A stretch of 64,000 bases of DNA from positions 347,511 to 411,510 of the forward strand of contig CALSFV010000305.1 in NCBI GenBank assembly GCA_943737045.1, in the 5' to 3' direction. This document shows positions 1 through 8,868 of the stretch, one piece after another (within the stretch, counting starts at the first letter, position 1; each line of letters starts with the position of its first letter). Made by a program: the position numbers and the translations under genes. Below the pieces are notes generated by a model. It made no database searches and was not told the DNA's origin. It saw only the letters and a program-made list of their open reading frames with translations. This DNA is from Parapristionchus giblindavisi. Taxonomy: Eukaryota > Nematoda > Chromadorea > Rhabditida > Diplogasteridae.

Positions 1-892
1 CTTCCCGGTACCAGGATATTGGTACTAATGTCCGGGCAGAGGCAGACCGATCTCAGGTTCCTCCGCTACGAACCGAAGGCGCATCAGAAAGATGGCGTTC
101 CGAAACCGCAAGAGGAGCATCTGGAATCTCGATATCTCGAACACTTCCGTTCGTCATCTCCTCAAGTCTCAGCTGAGTCTTCTCCGTTACAAGTACCGTA
201 AACTGTATGAACCGAATGAGCGGCAGATCAAGCTCCGTTGAGAACGGTACCCTCAACTGTTTCTACGTTTTGCTAGGTCCGCGCACTTCTGCACGATGTG
301 CAGCGACAAGAATATCTTACCTTCGAAAGCAACCTGAATATCAAGAACAAGAGAATCTTTGCCTCTGATCCTAGAGAATCCTACAACAGAGCTGAGGTCA
401 TGGGCAATATCAGTCATCTTCAATAAACCAAGGTTTTAGCTGCTGTTTGGCCAACTTGAAAGTCCCCTCTCGTTTTTGCCACTCCATGCATCTAGATCAA
501 TAAGGCGTATTGTACCAAGCACATCCTCGAAGACGCACTTCACATGACAAAGTTGACTCCCCTTCTCAAGGCATGGGACGAACTCGATGACAACTACTTG
601 CGGAATCGGCAGTCGCATATGAGAAGAGACTCAAGGCTTGTGTCAGAGCTAAGAGAGACGACATATAGATTCGCTAGCACAGTACTGCTGCCAATATTAT
701 TCATCATTCATTCGCCTTGGCCGTGCGGTCTGTTTTTTCTTCTCTCTGAGTCGTCTATAGTTTTCGTCATTGTCAACTCTCTATTCACCTACCTCGCCTA
801 CTTGGTCGCTGGGGGTCGCCAGCAAAGGAGTTTGCAAATACCCCCCATACGAGGTACATCATTATATTGACTTCCATTACATTACATTTGCT

Positions 893-1822
893 ATGACGTC
901 ACCTGGTCTTATGTCTGCTGTCTCTCAACAATCTGTCGATGAGCTGATCTCACTGTTCAAGACTGTCATCCCTATCCTGTCTCGAATTGATGAACATCTC
1001 CATACTACTCCTACCCCTCCTCTTTCGTCTATATCATTATCAGCACCTTCTACTCTATTATCTTCTCTCAAATCGATTGCTAACGTGGTTTCTCCTGTTA
1101 TCAATGCTCCGCAATTAACATATACAGATATGGTTAGAACAATAGGAAAGGATTATGATTCAATCAAGATGAAGTCGATGAAAGCTGTCATAGTGGGTAT
1201 ACCCGAGAAGAGTACACCTGCTGAAACAGCTGCAGCTGATGAACAATTGATTCATTCATTGGTCAATCATACAAATAATGAAGGGATTAAAGAAGCTCTT
1301 AAGAAAGGTGAAATATCGCATCAACGTTATCCTCCCGAGGCCAAGCATGGTAAACGACTGATCAAGCTCACACTTCCAAGTAATCGTCTAAGGGATATTC
1401 TACTAGATGTCGTGCGTAAGAACGTGACTAAGCCTGAATGTTTCTCTAAGCACAAAGGTGCTTTTATTCGTCGTGACCTCATGCCATTGGAACTTTCTCA
1501 AGAACGACTTGCTAGACAGGAGGCTCGTCGGCTCAACCTGATCGCTGGATGTCTTCGTTACGGAGTTCGAGATGATAAACTAATTCAGTTCAAGTCAGAA
1601 CGTCCTCTCCCTCCTTCATATGCTAATCCACCCATTGATAATAAGATCAAAGACCAAAGACCAATGAACCTTACTGCCGATACTATTATCTCAGGTTCTT
1701 CATCTATCTCATCGTCTGGTACTTCCGCTCCTCCTCCTCCTCCTGACTCAAATGCTGATGGCTCTTCCACTTCAAATATCACCACTCGAAAGCAGAAAGC
1801 TCCATCATTTGTACCAGGTTAG
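893..1822 (+). CDS. LINE-A ORF1 protein (putative RNA-binding)
   Basis: First ORF of LINE-A, 309 aa from ATG 893. The frame stays open upstream to another ATG at 770, which would give 350 aa; I prefer 893 because the extra N-terminus is low in complexity and lies in what should be the 5' UTR. The N-terminus is rich in Ser, Leu and Pro. The middle is charged and contains a block with an FIRRDLMP motif (about residues 192-199) followed by an R-rich helix-like stretch. This resembles the conserved part of nematode LINE ORF1 proteins thought to bind the element's RNA. The C-terminus is Ser/Pro-rich and ends in PSFVPG. No zinc knuckle is visible. It is separated from ORF2 by 75 bp. Confidence 0.7.
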   Translation: MTSPGLMSAVSQQSVDELISLFKTVIPILSRIDEHLHTTPTPPLSSISLSAPSTLLSSLKSIANVVSPVINAPQLTYTDMVRTIGKDYDSIKMKSMKAVIVGIPEKSTPAETAAADEQLIHSLVNHTNNEGIKEALKKGEISHQRYPPEAKHGKRLIKLTLPSNRLRDILLDVVRKNVTKPECFSKHKGAFIRRDLMPLELSQERLARQEARRLNLIAGCLRYGVRDDKLIQFKSERPLPPSYANPPIDNKIKDQRPMNLTADTIISGSSSISSSGTSAPPPPPDSNADGSSTSNITTRKQKAPSFVPG

Positions 1823-1897
1823 GCCGGTGGCAGTATTAGCTCTACCCCTGCACGTCCCCCGTCTATTCTCTCCTTATCTTTTTCACCTAATAATGAT

Positions 1898-4684
1898 ATG
1901 AATCACATTTCTTGTTTTTATGCAAATGCCCGAAGTATGCGATCAAAGATTAGCTTTATATCGTTCCTCCTAGACTCATTTCTTTTTCATATTCTTGCTT
2001 TCTCTGAGTCCTGGTTAGATCATGATGATAATGATTGTATGTTTATTGGTAGATCACCAGATTACAGTATATTCCGCACTGATAGGCCTCGTATTCCCTC
2101 CCAAGGTAGAGGCGGTGGTGTTTGTCTTTTTATTCATTCCTCTCTCACACCAATTCTTCATAAGTCTCTCACTATTCCTGGCTTTGAGATTATTTCTGTT
2201 GATATACACCCCTCACCAACCTCTCATCTCCATCATAATAAGATTAGACTAGTTCTTGTATATCGTGCCCCTAATTCACCTATAACCTCCAATATACCTT
2301 TTATTGATCTATTAACCCAATGTACAAATTGTCCCCATCCCTCAGTTCTCTTTGGTGATTTTAATTATCCCAATATTGATTGGCCTTCTTTGACGTCTCA
2401 ACCCTCCAATGATTTCCTTGATTTCGCTATAGACCATCATTTTCACCAATTCGTTTCTTTTCCTACCAGAGTCAATCATGTACTTGATCTGGTCCTTTCA
2501 AATTTTCCCATAATAAGTTCCATTAAAGCAAGTTATCCAATTAGTGATCACACTAGCATTTCTTTCTCTATATCATCTCCACCACCTATACGTCACAAAC
2601 CCCCTCCTATTAGACAGTATCATCTAGCCAACTGGCAGGCCATCAATGATTCTATTTTCATGCACAATTGGACCTTTGCCCTTTCTAATCTAACTGTAAA
2701 TGAGTCATACGAATATTTTGTTTGCTTTATTAATAATTTATTAGATGAATTTGTCCCTATTAAGTGTATACAGCCTACTTCTAAATACCCCCGTTCACTT
2801 CGCATATTGTATTCTAAGTTACAAAGATATCATACAGTCGCCCCTAATTCCGTTTTAACGACCAATATTAGAAATAAGTTTAATAGATCTCTTCGTCAAT
2901 TTGAATGTGATTTAGAGCTCAAAGCTATCCACTCTCCCAATACAAAGTCATTCTATAATTTATGTAAAAGTCGTCTCAAATCGTCTAATTCTGATGTTTC
3001 TGGTGTTGTTGATTTAAATAGTAATTTATTGTTAAATAGTCAAGCTAAGGCAAATGCTTTCTCTGAATATTTTGCCAGCGTTCAAACCCCTCCCCAATTG
3101 TCCCCACTCCCTAAACTAATTCAGGAAACATATTCATTTGATCTACCCTATATAAGCCCAGCACAAATCTTGTCCGCAATATCTAGCTTAGTTCCCAAGA
3201 ACAATACCTCTCCTGATGCCATACCTAATCTTGTTTATCTTAAGTGTAAGACCTCCATTGTTGTTCCTCTCACAATTATATTTAATCAGTCTCTTACAAC
3301 GTCTACCGTTCCCCTGGCCTGGAAAACCGCCATAGTTAAACCGATTCCCAAGAAGCCTAGCAATAATAATATTAGTAATTTTAGACCCATCTCCTTAACG
3401 GCCACATCATCAAAAATCTTTGAAAAAATTTTAATCGATTGTATTGTCTCGTATCTTGATGATCATGATATCCTTGATTCTCATCAGGCTGGTTTTCGTA
3501 ATTACCGCTCTACAACGACCCAACTAGTCGAAACTTATTCCAATTATTTATCCGATTTATCTAGAGGATCCTCTATTGATTCCATATACTTCGATTACGC
3601 AAAGGCGTTTGATAGTATTGATCATCGATTATTGTTGTATAAACTTTCCAAAATAGGTTTTTCTGATCATATTGTTGCTTGGTTTAGATCCTACTTGTTC
3701 GGTCGTACACAGTCCATTTTCATTGATAATGTATTCTCTCCTCCTGCCCCTGTTATCTCAGGAGTTCCTCAAGGTTCTAGTATTGGTCCTCTCCTATTTA
3801 TATTGTATCTGAATGACATTCAATCAATTATCCCTTCTAATATCCGTCATGGTATTTTCGCTGATGATATTAAGATATATGCCCCTGTCCCCTCCTCCTC
3901 TGCAGACATTCAATATACTATTGACCAAATTTCTGAATGGAGCAAATTATGGAACATGACCCTTTCACCTACCAAATGTACTGTAATGCACTTTGGCCCT
4001 CTTAAGAATAGAACCACTTATTTTCTCGATGGTTATGCTTTATCCTCTTCTCCTATTGTTAAAGACTTAGGTATTCACATGACCCCAAATCTTAAGTTTA
4101 ATGATCACATCTCCATTATTGCTAATAGAGCCAGACAAAGGGCAAATATTCTATTCAAGACAATATATTCTAATTCAAAAGAAATCTTTCTTAAAGCTTA
4201 TTGTGTTTATGTTAGACCCATTCTTGAATCATCTACTGTTGTATTTAATCCCACCTCTAAGCACCTTACCAACTATCTTGAAGATGTCCAACGTAATTAT
4301 ACCAAAAGAATGTTAGCTAAATGTCGTTTACCTCCTTCACCTTTTCATGATAGACTTTTGTCCCTAAATCTCTCTACTCTTGAATATAGGAGAGCTATTT
4401 ATGACATTCAATTTATACATAATACTATGCATAAGATTAATTTGTTCGATTCATCTAATCTGTTTTCTGTTCTTCCCTCACAACACAACCGTCTATCTCA
4501 TCCACTTCGTATTGTTCTCCCACATAGGATTTCTACTACCCATACGACATGTGCCTCTAGAAGTATAGATACTTGGAATACGCTCCCCTCCCAATTAGTT
4601 TTTTCTCCCCCCAAACCCTTCCGTGCAGGGTTATCAAATCTCCCCTCCAACCTCATCATTAAAGATTCTCGTATTCGTCCCTAA
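1898..4684 (+). CDS. LINE-A ORF2: apurinic-type endonuclease plus reverse transcriptase
   Basis: An open 928-residue polyprotein that nicks target DNA and primes reverse transcription of the element RNA. The N-terminal APE-type endonuclease shows an Asn near residue 10 (YANARS), the FSESW motif near 36, GDFNYPNIDWP near 152 and SDHTS near 216. The reverse transcriptase follows: FRPISL near 500, HQAGFR near 530, the first catalytic Asp in FDYAKAFDS near 565, GVPQGSSIGP near 621 and FADD near 654. The C-terminal 200 residues match the usual tail of CR1/Jockey-type ORF2 proteins; no RNase H is evident. There is no stop or frameshift, and the length is typical for the family. Confidence 0.95.
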   Translation: MNHISCFYANARSMRSKISFISFLLDSFLFHILAFSESWLDHDDNDCMFIGRSPDYSIFRTDRPRIPSQGRGGGVCLFIHSSLTPILHKSLTIPGFEIISVDIHPSPTSHLHHNKIRLVLVYRAPNSPITSNIPFIDLLTQCTNCPHPSVLFGDFNYPNIDWPSLTSQPSNDFLDFAIDHHFHQFVSFPTRVNHVLDLVLSNFPIISSIKASYPISDHTSISFSISSPPPIRHKPPPIRQYHLANWQAINDSIFMHNWTFALSNLTVNESYEYFVCFINNLLDEFVPIKCIQPTSKYPRSLRILYSKLQRYHTVAPNSVLTTNIRNKFNRSLRQFECDLELKAIHSPNTKSFYNLCKSRLKSSNSDVSGVVDLNSNLLLNSQAKANAFSEYFASVQTPPQLSPLPKLIQETYSFDLPYISPAQILSAISSLVPKNNTSPDAIPNLVYLKCKTSIVVPLTIIFNQSLTTSTVPLAWKTAIVKPIPKKPSNNNISNFRPISLTATSSKIFEKILIDCIVSYLDDHDILDSHQAGFRNYRSTTTQLVETYSNYLSDLSRGSSIDSIYFDYAKAFDSIDHRLLLYKLSKIGFSDHIVAWFRSYLFGRTQSIFIDNVFSPPAPVISGVPQGSSIGPLLFILYLNDIQSIIPSNIRHGIFADDIKIYAPVPSSSADIQYTIDQISEWSKLWNMTLSPTKCTVMHFGPLKNRTTYFLDGYALSSSPIVKDLGIHMTPNLKFNDHISIIANRARQRANILFKTIYSNSKEIFLKAYCVYVRPILESSTVVFNPTSKHLTNYLEDVQRNYTKRMLAKCRLPPSPFHDRLLSLNLSTLEYRRAIYDIQFIHNTMHKINLFDSSNLFSVLPSQHNRLSHPLRIVLPHRISTTHTTCASRSIDTWNTLPSQLVFSPPKPFRAGLSNLPSNLIIKDSRIRP

Positions 4685-4718
4685 ACCCCCATCCTTTAAA
4701 ACTGCCACCGAGCCAAAA

Positions 4719-4740
4719 CCGAAATCGCCTTATGCGACGG
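4719..4740 (+). other. Conserved 3' UTR stem-loop of LINE-A
   Basis: In the RNA sense, CCG pairs with CGG and TCGC with GCGA across a 5-nt loop, with AAA bulged. The same stem with different loops is present in the 3' ends of LINE-B (37777-37797, minus) and the LINE fragment at 28473-28496 (minus). In CR1/L2-type LINEs such 3' structures are recognised by the reverse transcriptase. Confidence 0.65.
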
Positions 4741-5196
4741 AAATCCATCTATCCCTCTTCTGATCCTATACATATCACCTTTTATTATTATATTTGATGG
4801 AATAAAGAAATAAATAAATAAATAAATATTCTTGATAAGCTTTACCATGAACCATATCACTCAAGTCATATTTCCAAGGGGAGAATCATATGGAGACAAC
4901 AGTCCCGGTAATTATGGCGCACCCTGTATAATTTATGCATGTTCAAATTTTGGTGAATTTATTTGGAGTTTGCTTCTTCAAGAGGATCTAAAAACAGAAA
5001 ACCAATATGATTGATTCTAATATTATATATACACTCCCAAGAAAAATTAATAAAATATAATAAAAATAGAAACCTTCTCGGGAATGCGTCCGGATAGGAG
5101 AATCTGCTGTAGATACTCAATCTCGGCGAGATTCTGCGCGTTCTTGATGGCTTCCTGAAAATATGGATCGATTATTGAATCATCTTTATGACCATA

Positions 5197-5333
5197 GTTC
5201 GAAAAGTATGTTACAAAGTACCAAGCCTGACCGCATGTTGAACCAAAATTTCCGAAAAAAATCAAAAACCTGACCGCATTTTAAGCCGAGATTTCACAAA
5301 AATCGAAAAACCTGACCGCATTTTGAAAACCGA
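5197..5333. repeat. Dispersed intronic repeat with CCTGACCGCATTTT subunits
   Basis: Two to three degenerate subunits of CCTGACCGCATTTT(G) plus an A-rich CCGAAAAATCGAAAAA-type spacer. Other copies are at 12151-12287 (duplication partner), 14317-14445 and 27840-27934. All four begin with a similar CGAAAA..TA.GTTACAAA lead-in. Confidence 0.8.
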
Positions 5334-5375
5334 TCACCTAGCTATTCGACCTATGTTTATGACTTATGCAAAGAT

Positions 5376-5445
5376 GATAAATAAATAACAAACAAAAAAC
5401 ATGGACATAATGATATTCACTAACATTTACCTATTACATTAAGCC
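5376..5445 (-). repeat. 70-bp segment shared in inverse orientation with the transporter gene
   Basis: The reverse complement is nearly identical to 8095-8163, which contains the end of a transporter exon, its splice donor and the start of the intron. The same segment is in copy 2 at 12330-12399. Confidence 0.85.
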
Positions 5446-5492
5446 GTAACCCCCTCCGCCGCGTGTCCGAGGCGGCGGAGGGGGGTTACGGC
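5443..5492. repeat. GC-rich perfect hairpin
   Basis: A 20-bp arm beginning GCCGTAACCCCCTCCGCC is followed, after a loop of about 9 nt, by its inverted complement. It is strikingly GC-rich for its AT-rich intron and is preserved at 12397-12446 in the other copy. Confidence 0.85.
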
Positions 5493-5629
5493 GTAGGCAC
5501 GGAAGGCAAATGTAACGGTGCATATAGGAAACTGCGCCTCGGACGACTCTGACTATGCTATAGTCCCACATTGCACTCTCTCTCACTCTGTAACATACAT
5601 GGCCGGGTTCCTGGAGCTCGATTTTACAG

Positions 5630-5782
5630 GGGGCTTCCTAACGAAAAATGGTTAATTTTACAGGGAGCCTTCACTTTTGTTTCAAAAATTTCAACTAACC
5701 GTTATTTTTAGAAGGGGTATTCCCCAAATTTTGGAAAAGTCTTAATTTTACAGGGGCACCCCCAGGTATGCCCATGTATGCT
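5630..5782. repeat. Dispersed repeat with repeated AATTTTACAGGG motifs
   Basis: The TTTTACAGGG motif occurs three times with A/T-rich spacers, ending in a conserved GCCCATGTATG. A partner copy is at about 12584-12736, and a diverged copy at about 29030-29155 ends in the same GCCCATGTATG. Confidence 0.65.
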
Positions 5783-6224
5783 CTGTAGCATGATGACCGT
5801 TCAGGAAGGATGATAATAAATGAATAAATGAAATTGTACAAGAATAGGATTGCATGCACAATAAATGAATTTTGAGATGTGAACTTTTTAAAAATAATAA
5901 TAATTTGAGCAGACTTTCAGTTTTGAAATGGCAGAGTAAATGATAATATGATCTCAATCTTAGCCTTATCCTCATCATTCATTGATCGTGTGGCTCCGCC
6001 CACTGCGATACTCGCCTTCTCCAACTCAGCTACATCATCCACGGGAGCGTCGCTGTGCTTGGCGAGCTGCAATTTGGGAATAACTATACAAAATTATTGA
6101 TTGCATCATCGAATGATTTTCTATTTCTGTATGCTTTTATAACATAGGGAAACTACAATCGTACGACTAGATATAAATATCCAATACGCGAACCTGTTAT
6201 ACATATTTGTTACATATATATGCA

Positions 6225-6512
6225 TGAATTTTGGTAATATTAGATATATATAAAATATGTATACGTTCACGTTATTGTATTATTACTAACATTAGAAATG
6301 ACATTTTGCATGATTTCGCTATAGAATTATCATAATAAAATTTTATGTAAACTAACTCAATGGGGGTTCTACTGAAGACCAACCCCATTGGGTAGAGGTT
6401 CACTGTCTAGAACCTAATGGCCGAAACAGTGAATCTCGCCTCTACTAATAACTACTTTTGATTCATTAATATCTAATTTTATGAGTACATTTGCATGTTT
6501 AACTATGACATA
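6225..6512. repeat. Structured dispersed repeat, copy 1
   Basis: Runs from ATATGCATGAATTTTGG to GCATGTTTAACTAT. Its middle folds into adjacent hairpins: CAATGGGG/CCCCATTG, then GTAGAGG/CCTCTAC enclosing TTCACTGT/ACAGTGAA. Copies 2 and 3 are at 13465-13755 and 31479-31845; all stems are kept. Confidence 0.85.
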
Positions 6513-6878
6513 TTTTGATTATAAATAATTATTTTTCTCTAAAGATAATCATGAAACAAACAATTCATAATATGTAATGTTATGTCCGCGTAAAGAAAAG
6601 AGAATCAGGAAAACTATCCTCTCTCCGCAACCTCTTCGTTTCCATTTATTTTATTTTCACAACTTCTGAATACCATAAAACAAATTCGATTTCATTATTA
6701 GGAAAACAACGAGGAGATCGCATGAAAAAAAAAGAAAAAAAAAGAAAAAAAAATCATATTTGGGTAGACAGTTGGTGAATAAAATTAACACAGCCAAGAA
6801 ACCTTCGGTGTCAAATAGAAATCTTTTCATTAATCCAAATAAGAAGACAAGTGATCCTTGAGCTGATCAATCAATAAA

Positions 6879-7375
6879 CGCTCAAAGGCTAGATCTCGCC
6901 CCGCCCCTCGATTGTATCTCCGCTGCCTCTCACCTAACCCGGCTGACCTTCGCCGCGCGCTATGTGATATATAAAATAGATCGGCATAGTTTCTGAACCA
7001 TGCAAAACAAGAAAGTCTCTTCTACAAATAAAATAAGTGATTTTTATACGCTCAATATTAGCTCTATAATATTTTTTTAATGAAATTTTTTTCCGTGATA
7101 AAATAGTTCGCACATGGAGTAAAACAACACACAATCACGCTTGATATTCAATGTTAAAGGCGCCATATTACGAGGAGATAGAGGGATCCAATGTCAATGG
7201 GAGAACCGGCTGTGCACTCACAGAAGTTTCCCTTATATTTAAGGGAATAATTCCCTATATCTACAGTATTCCTTAACTAAACTACAAATTCAATCTACAG
7301 TAATCGTCGTTCCATTCTACAGTACCCACTTCAACGGTATTCACAAGCTACCCATCAGCTAGAGTATCGCTTCAG
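6879..7375. other. Unassigned stretch between duplication breakpoint and transporter exon
   Basis: I see no convincing exon here. It contains a GC-richer segment (6880-6960) and a small self-complementary motif around 7214-7257 (CCCTTATATTTAAGGG plus flank) that recurs at 33479-33524. CTACAGTA-type motifs occur just before the transporter exon. Confidence 0.5.
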
Positions 7376-8868
7376 GTTCATGGACGATCTCGCTGCTTCG
7401 TATACCTTTCACATTGATTCCCGTACTCTTCGTGGATAAACTCGGTCGTCGTCCACTCATCAACGCATCCCTCATCATCACTGTTATCTCATTAGGACTC
7501 ATGTTCATATCGACACTAATTGGACCACAAATGCAGGTATTACTTATGGTTTACTTACTATTTATGGTTAGAGCTTATGGCTCAGGACTTAACTAAGACC
7601 TTCTCTAAACGTTCGATCAATGAATTTTAACCTAGCGTCTAACAGACACTGTCTACCTAATTGCTGATACAAAACCGAGATTTATGCATATCCATGAAGT
7701 ACGTCTTAAAGCTTATGAATAAGTAGGTACATATCCAATACTTAAAGGTACTCCCCGAGCTAATTTGAAACTCTCAGCTCTGGCAATGCTCCCTCGCTTT
7801 CTTTGTCTATGAGAGAGCGTTGCCATAGCGGAGAGTAAAATTAGCTCGGGGTGTTCCTTTAAGCTGGTAGCTTTCATCTCCTTCTCCGCCCTTCTCCTCG
7901 TTAACGCCGCTGGTCTCGGGTCGGTCTCCCGTTTCTACGCAGCAGAACTCGTGCCTCGATCTCTTCTACTAAATGCTGTATCGATTCTGGCCGGACTCGA
8001 GGTAAACCACGCACCTTTTCAGGCACGATCTAATAAATCAATAATTGCCACAGGCCTTCGCAAAGATCATCGTCGAATTCGTCTTCTTCCCCGTGGCTAA
8101 TGTAATAGGTAAATGTTGGTGAATATCATTATGTCCATGTTTTTTGTTTGTTATTTATTTATCTTTAACGATAAACAGTGAGTGGTAAAAGTGAAAATCA
8201 ATATAATATGTGTCAATGTACATATATCAGATATGAGACACACTGTACATATACAGTAATCAACAAAATTACTTTGTCTCTAATTAACATAATTCAATAA
8301 TACAAGGTTCAGGAGTGTACTCCTTGCTCATGTTCATCATCTCATCTGTCATCTTCCTCATCATGATTTGGATCATGTGTCCAGAGACCAGTGGACGATC
8401 AGTGCACGAGGTAGTACAACACATTCATTATTGATTAGAAACTGCTAAAAAGCACTTTTATTAATGATTTGTGTTTGAAAACACCCACATCACTTTTTGT
8501 TTCTAACCTGTACGCGAATAGCATTCACACTATGAAAATAATTTCGAAAGCAATTGTGTGCCTCTAAACACACCTACAAAATCGGATACGAGAAAAACGA
8601 AGGCATGAAAGCATATACGATTAAGGCAAACGAAAGTGCTATAAGGATAAAAACTACAAAATATCTAAGGAAAAGTACCAGTACCGTAACCTACTTCAGG
8701 TACTAGCACTGGTATCGATTAATAAACCAATTTCAGGTACTAAACGACATTGCGAAACGGAAAAAGCTCAAGGTGTCGTTGATACTCTATCGATTGGTTG
8801 AATATGATTCGATTATTAGGCAGTATTCAATCACTTTCTTCGTATTGGCTGGACTAGGGCCGACCTGA
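7376..8868 (+). CDS. MFS sugar-transporter-like gene, 3' half only
   Basis: Five exons join in phase: 7376-7536, 7864-8001, 8054-8108, 8307-8410 and 8737-8868 (TGA at 8866), giving about 196 residues of the C-terminal half of a 12-TM carrier. Diagnostic motifs are DKLGRRPLI (the loop between TM8 and TM9), an AGLGSVSRFYAAEL segment in the place of the GLGPIPWFIVAEL region (TM10), PETSGRSVHE after TM12, and a basic tail. Such SLC2/GLUT-like proteins move sugars or related solutes across membranes; the substrate cannot be predicted. The first exon starts in mid-codon (phase 1), so upstream exons are needed. Instead a segmental duplication lies 500 bp upstream. The gene is therefore either truncated or has a very large intron reaching outside the window. 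A small MITE abuts the acceptor of the second exon listed. Confidence 0.75.
7746..7858. mobile_element. 113-bp MITE with TTAA target duplication
   Basis: Terminal inverted repeats AGGTACTCCCCGAGCTAATT (left) and AGGAACACCCCGAGCTAATT (right, inverted) are flanked by TTAA at 7742-7745 and 7859-7862. TTAA duplication is the hallmark of piggyBac-type elements. The right TTAA is part of the TTTAAG acceptor used by the transporter exon at 7864. Confidence 0.8.
8095..8163 (+). repeat. Exon-intron junction segment also present inverted in the U2A' intron
   Basis: From GGCTAATGTAATAGG through the donor GTAAATGTT to TTATTTATTTATC, this is nearly identical to the reverse complement of 5376-5445 and 12330-12399. 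Differences are one T indel and one A/G change. Confidence 0.85.

Larger units (their letters stand above)
699..4830 (+). mobile_element. Non-LTR retrotransposon, CR1-type, apparently full length (LINE-A)
   Basis: A two-ORF element of about 4.1 kb. ORF1 is at 893-1822 and ORF2 at 1898-4684, followed by a 140-bp 3' UTR ending in an AAAT-type repeat tail at about 4802-4830. The other duplication copy is uninterrupted at this point (GCCAATATT joined directly to CTTGATAAGC at 11784/11785), so both ends are fixed by an empty site. The direct repeat at the ends is short, at most AATATT. The order endonuclease then reverse transcriptase, the FADD box and the microsatellite tail fit the CR1 clade, to which the C. 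elegans Sam/Frodo elements belong; the clade call is inference. Both ORFs are open, so recent activity is plausible. Confidence 0.9.
1..4926 (+). mobile_element. Mariner-family relic, copy 1, split by a LINE and cut by the window edge
   Basis: Only the right part of the element is in the window. The plus strand translates in broken frames into transposase-like segments: a region after ATG 94 closed by an in-frame stop at 239, then a stretch resembling the SDEK-F-T-x-E...QNDR block of mariner transposases around 290-400, with further stops. The right terminus, reading inward CAGGGTGCGCCATAATTAC, ends at 4926 and is followed by TA. The full-length equivalent is at 10182-11880. It cannot encode an active transposase. 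Confidence 0.75.
5074..6066 (-). pseudogene. U2A' pseudogene fragment (duplicated penultimate exons)
   Basis: Minus-strand copy of U2A' exons 6 (5953-6066) and 7 (5074-5154). Exon 7 differs from the complete gene by a silent change. Exon 6 keeps its acceptor, but a small deletion at its 3' edge removes the GT donor: GAG is followed by ATCAT instead of GTGATC. Exon 5 is deleted except for its first ten bases near 6190. Exons 1-4 lie outside the duplication, and exon 8 would be left of the window. Without exons 1-4 and with a lost donor it cannot make U2A'. Confidence 0.9.
1..6878. repeat. Segmental duplication, copy 1 (3' half of the U2A' gene)
   Basis: Apart from a LINE insertion (699-4830) and an approximately 285-bp deletion near 6186, this stretch matches 11086-14123 almost base for base. 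The match is already under way at base 1, so the duplication extends left of the window. It ends at 6878 (copy 2: 14123), after which the two copies are unrelated. It carries a mariner relic, two U2A' exons and several intronic repeats. Copy 1 is the degenerate one: it has lost most of one exon and a splice donor. Confidence 0.95.

Noticed and set aside
770..892. ATG 770 as the ORF1 start of LINE-A
   Set aside because: Possible, but the 41 extra residues look like translated 5' UTR; ATG 893 gives a more typical product.
6360..6440. Hammerhead ribozyme core in the structured repeat (CTGAAGA and GAAA are present)
   Set aside because: CTGAAGA matches CUGANGA, but the 10.1-11.1 closing pair would be C-C and no proper stem II joins it to GAAA. 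The visible stems use other bases.
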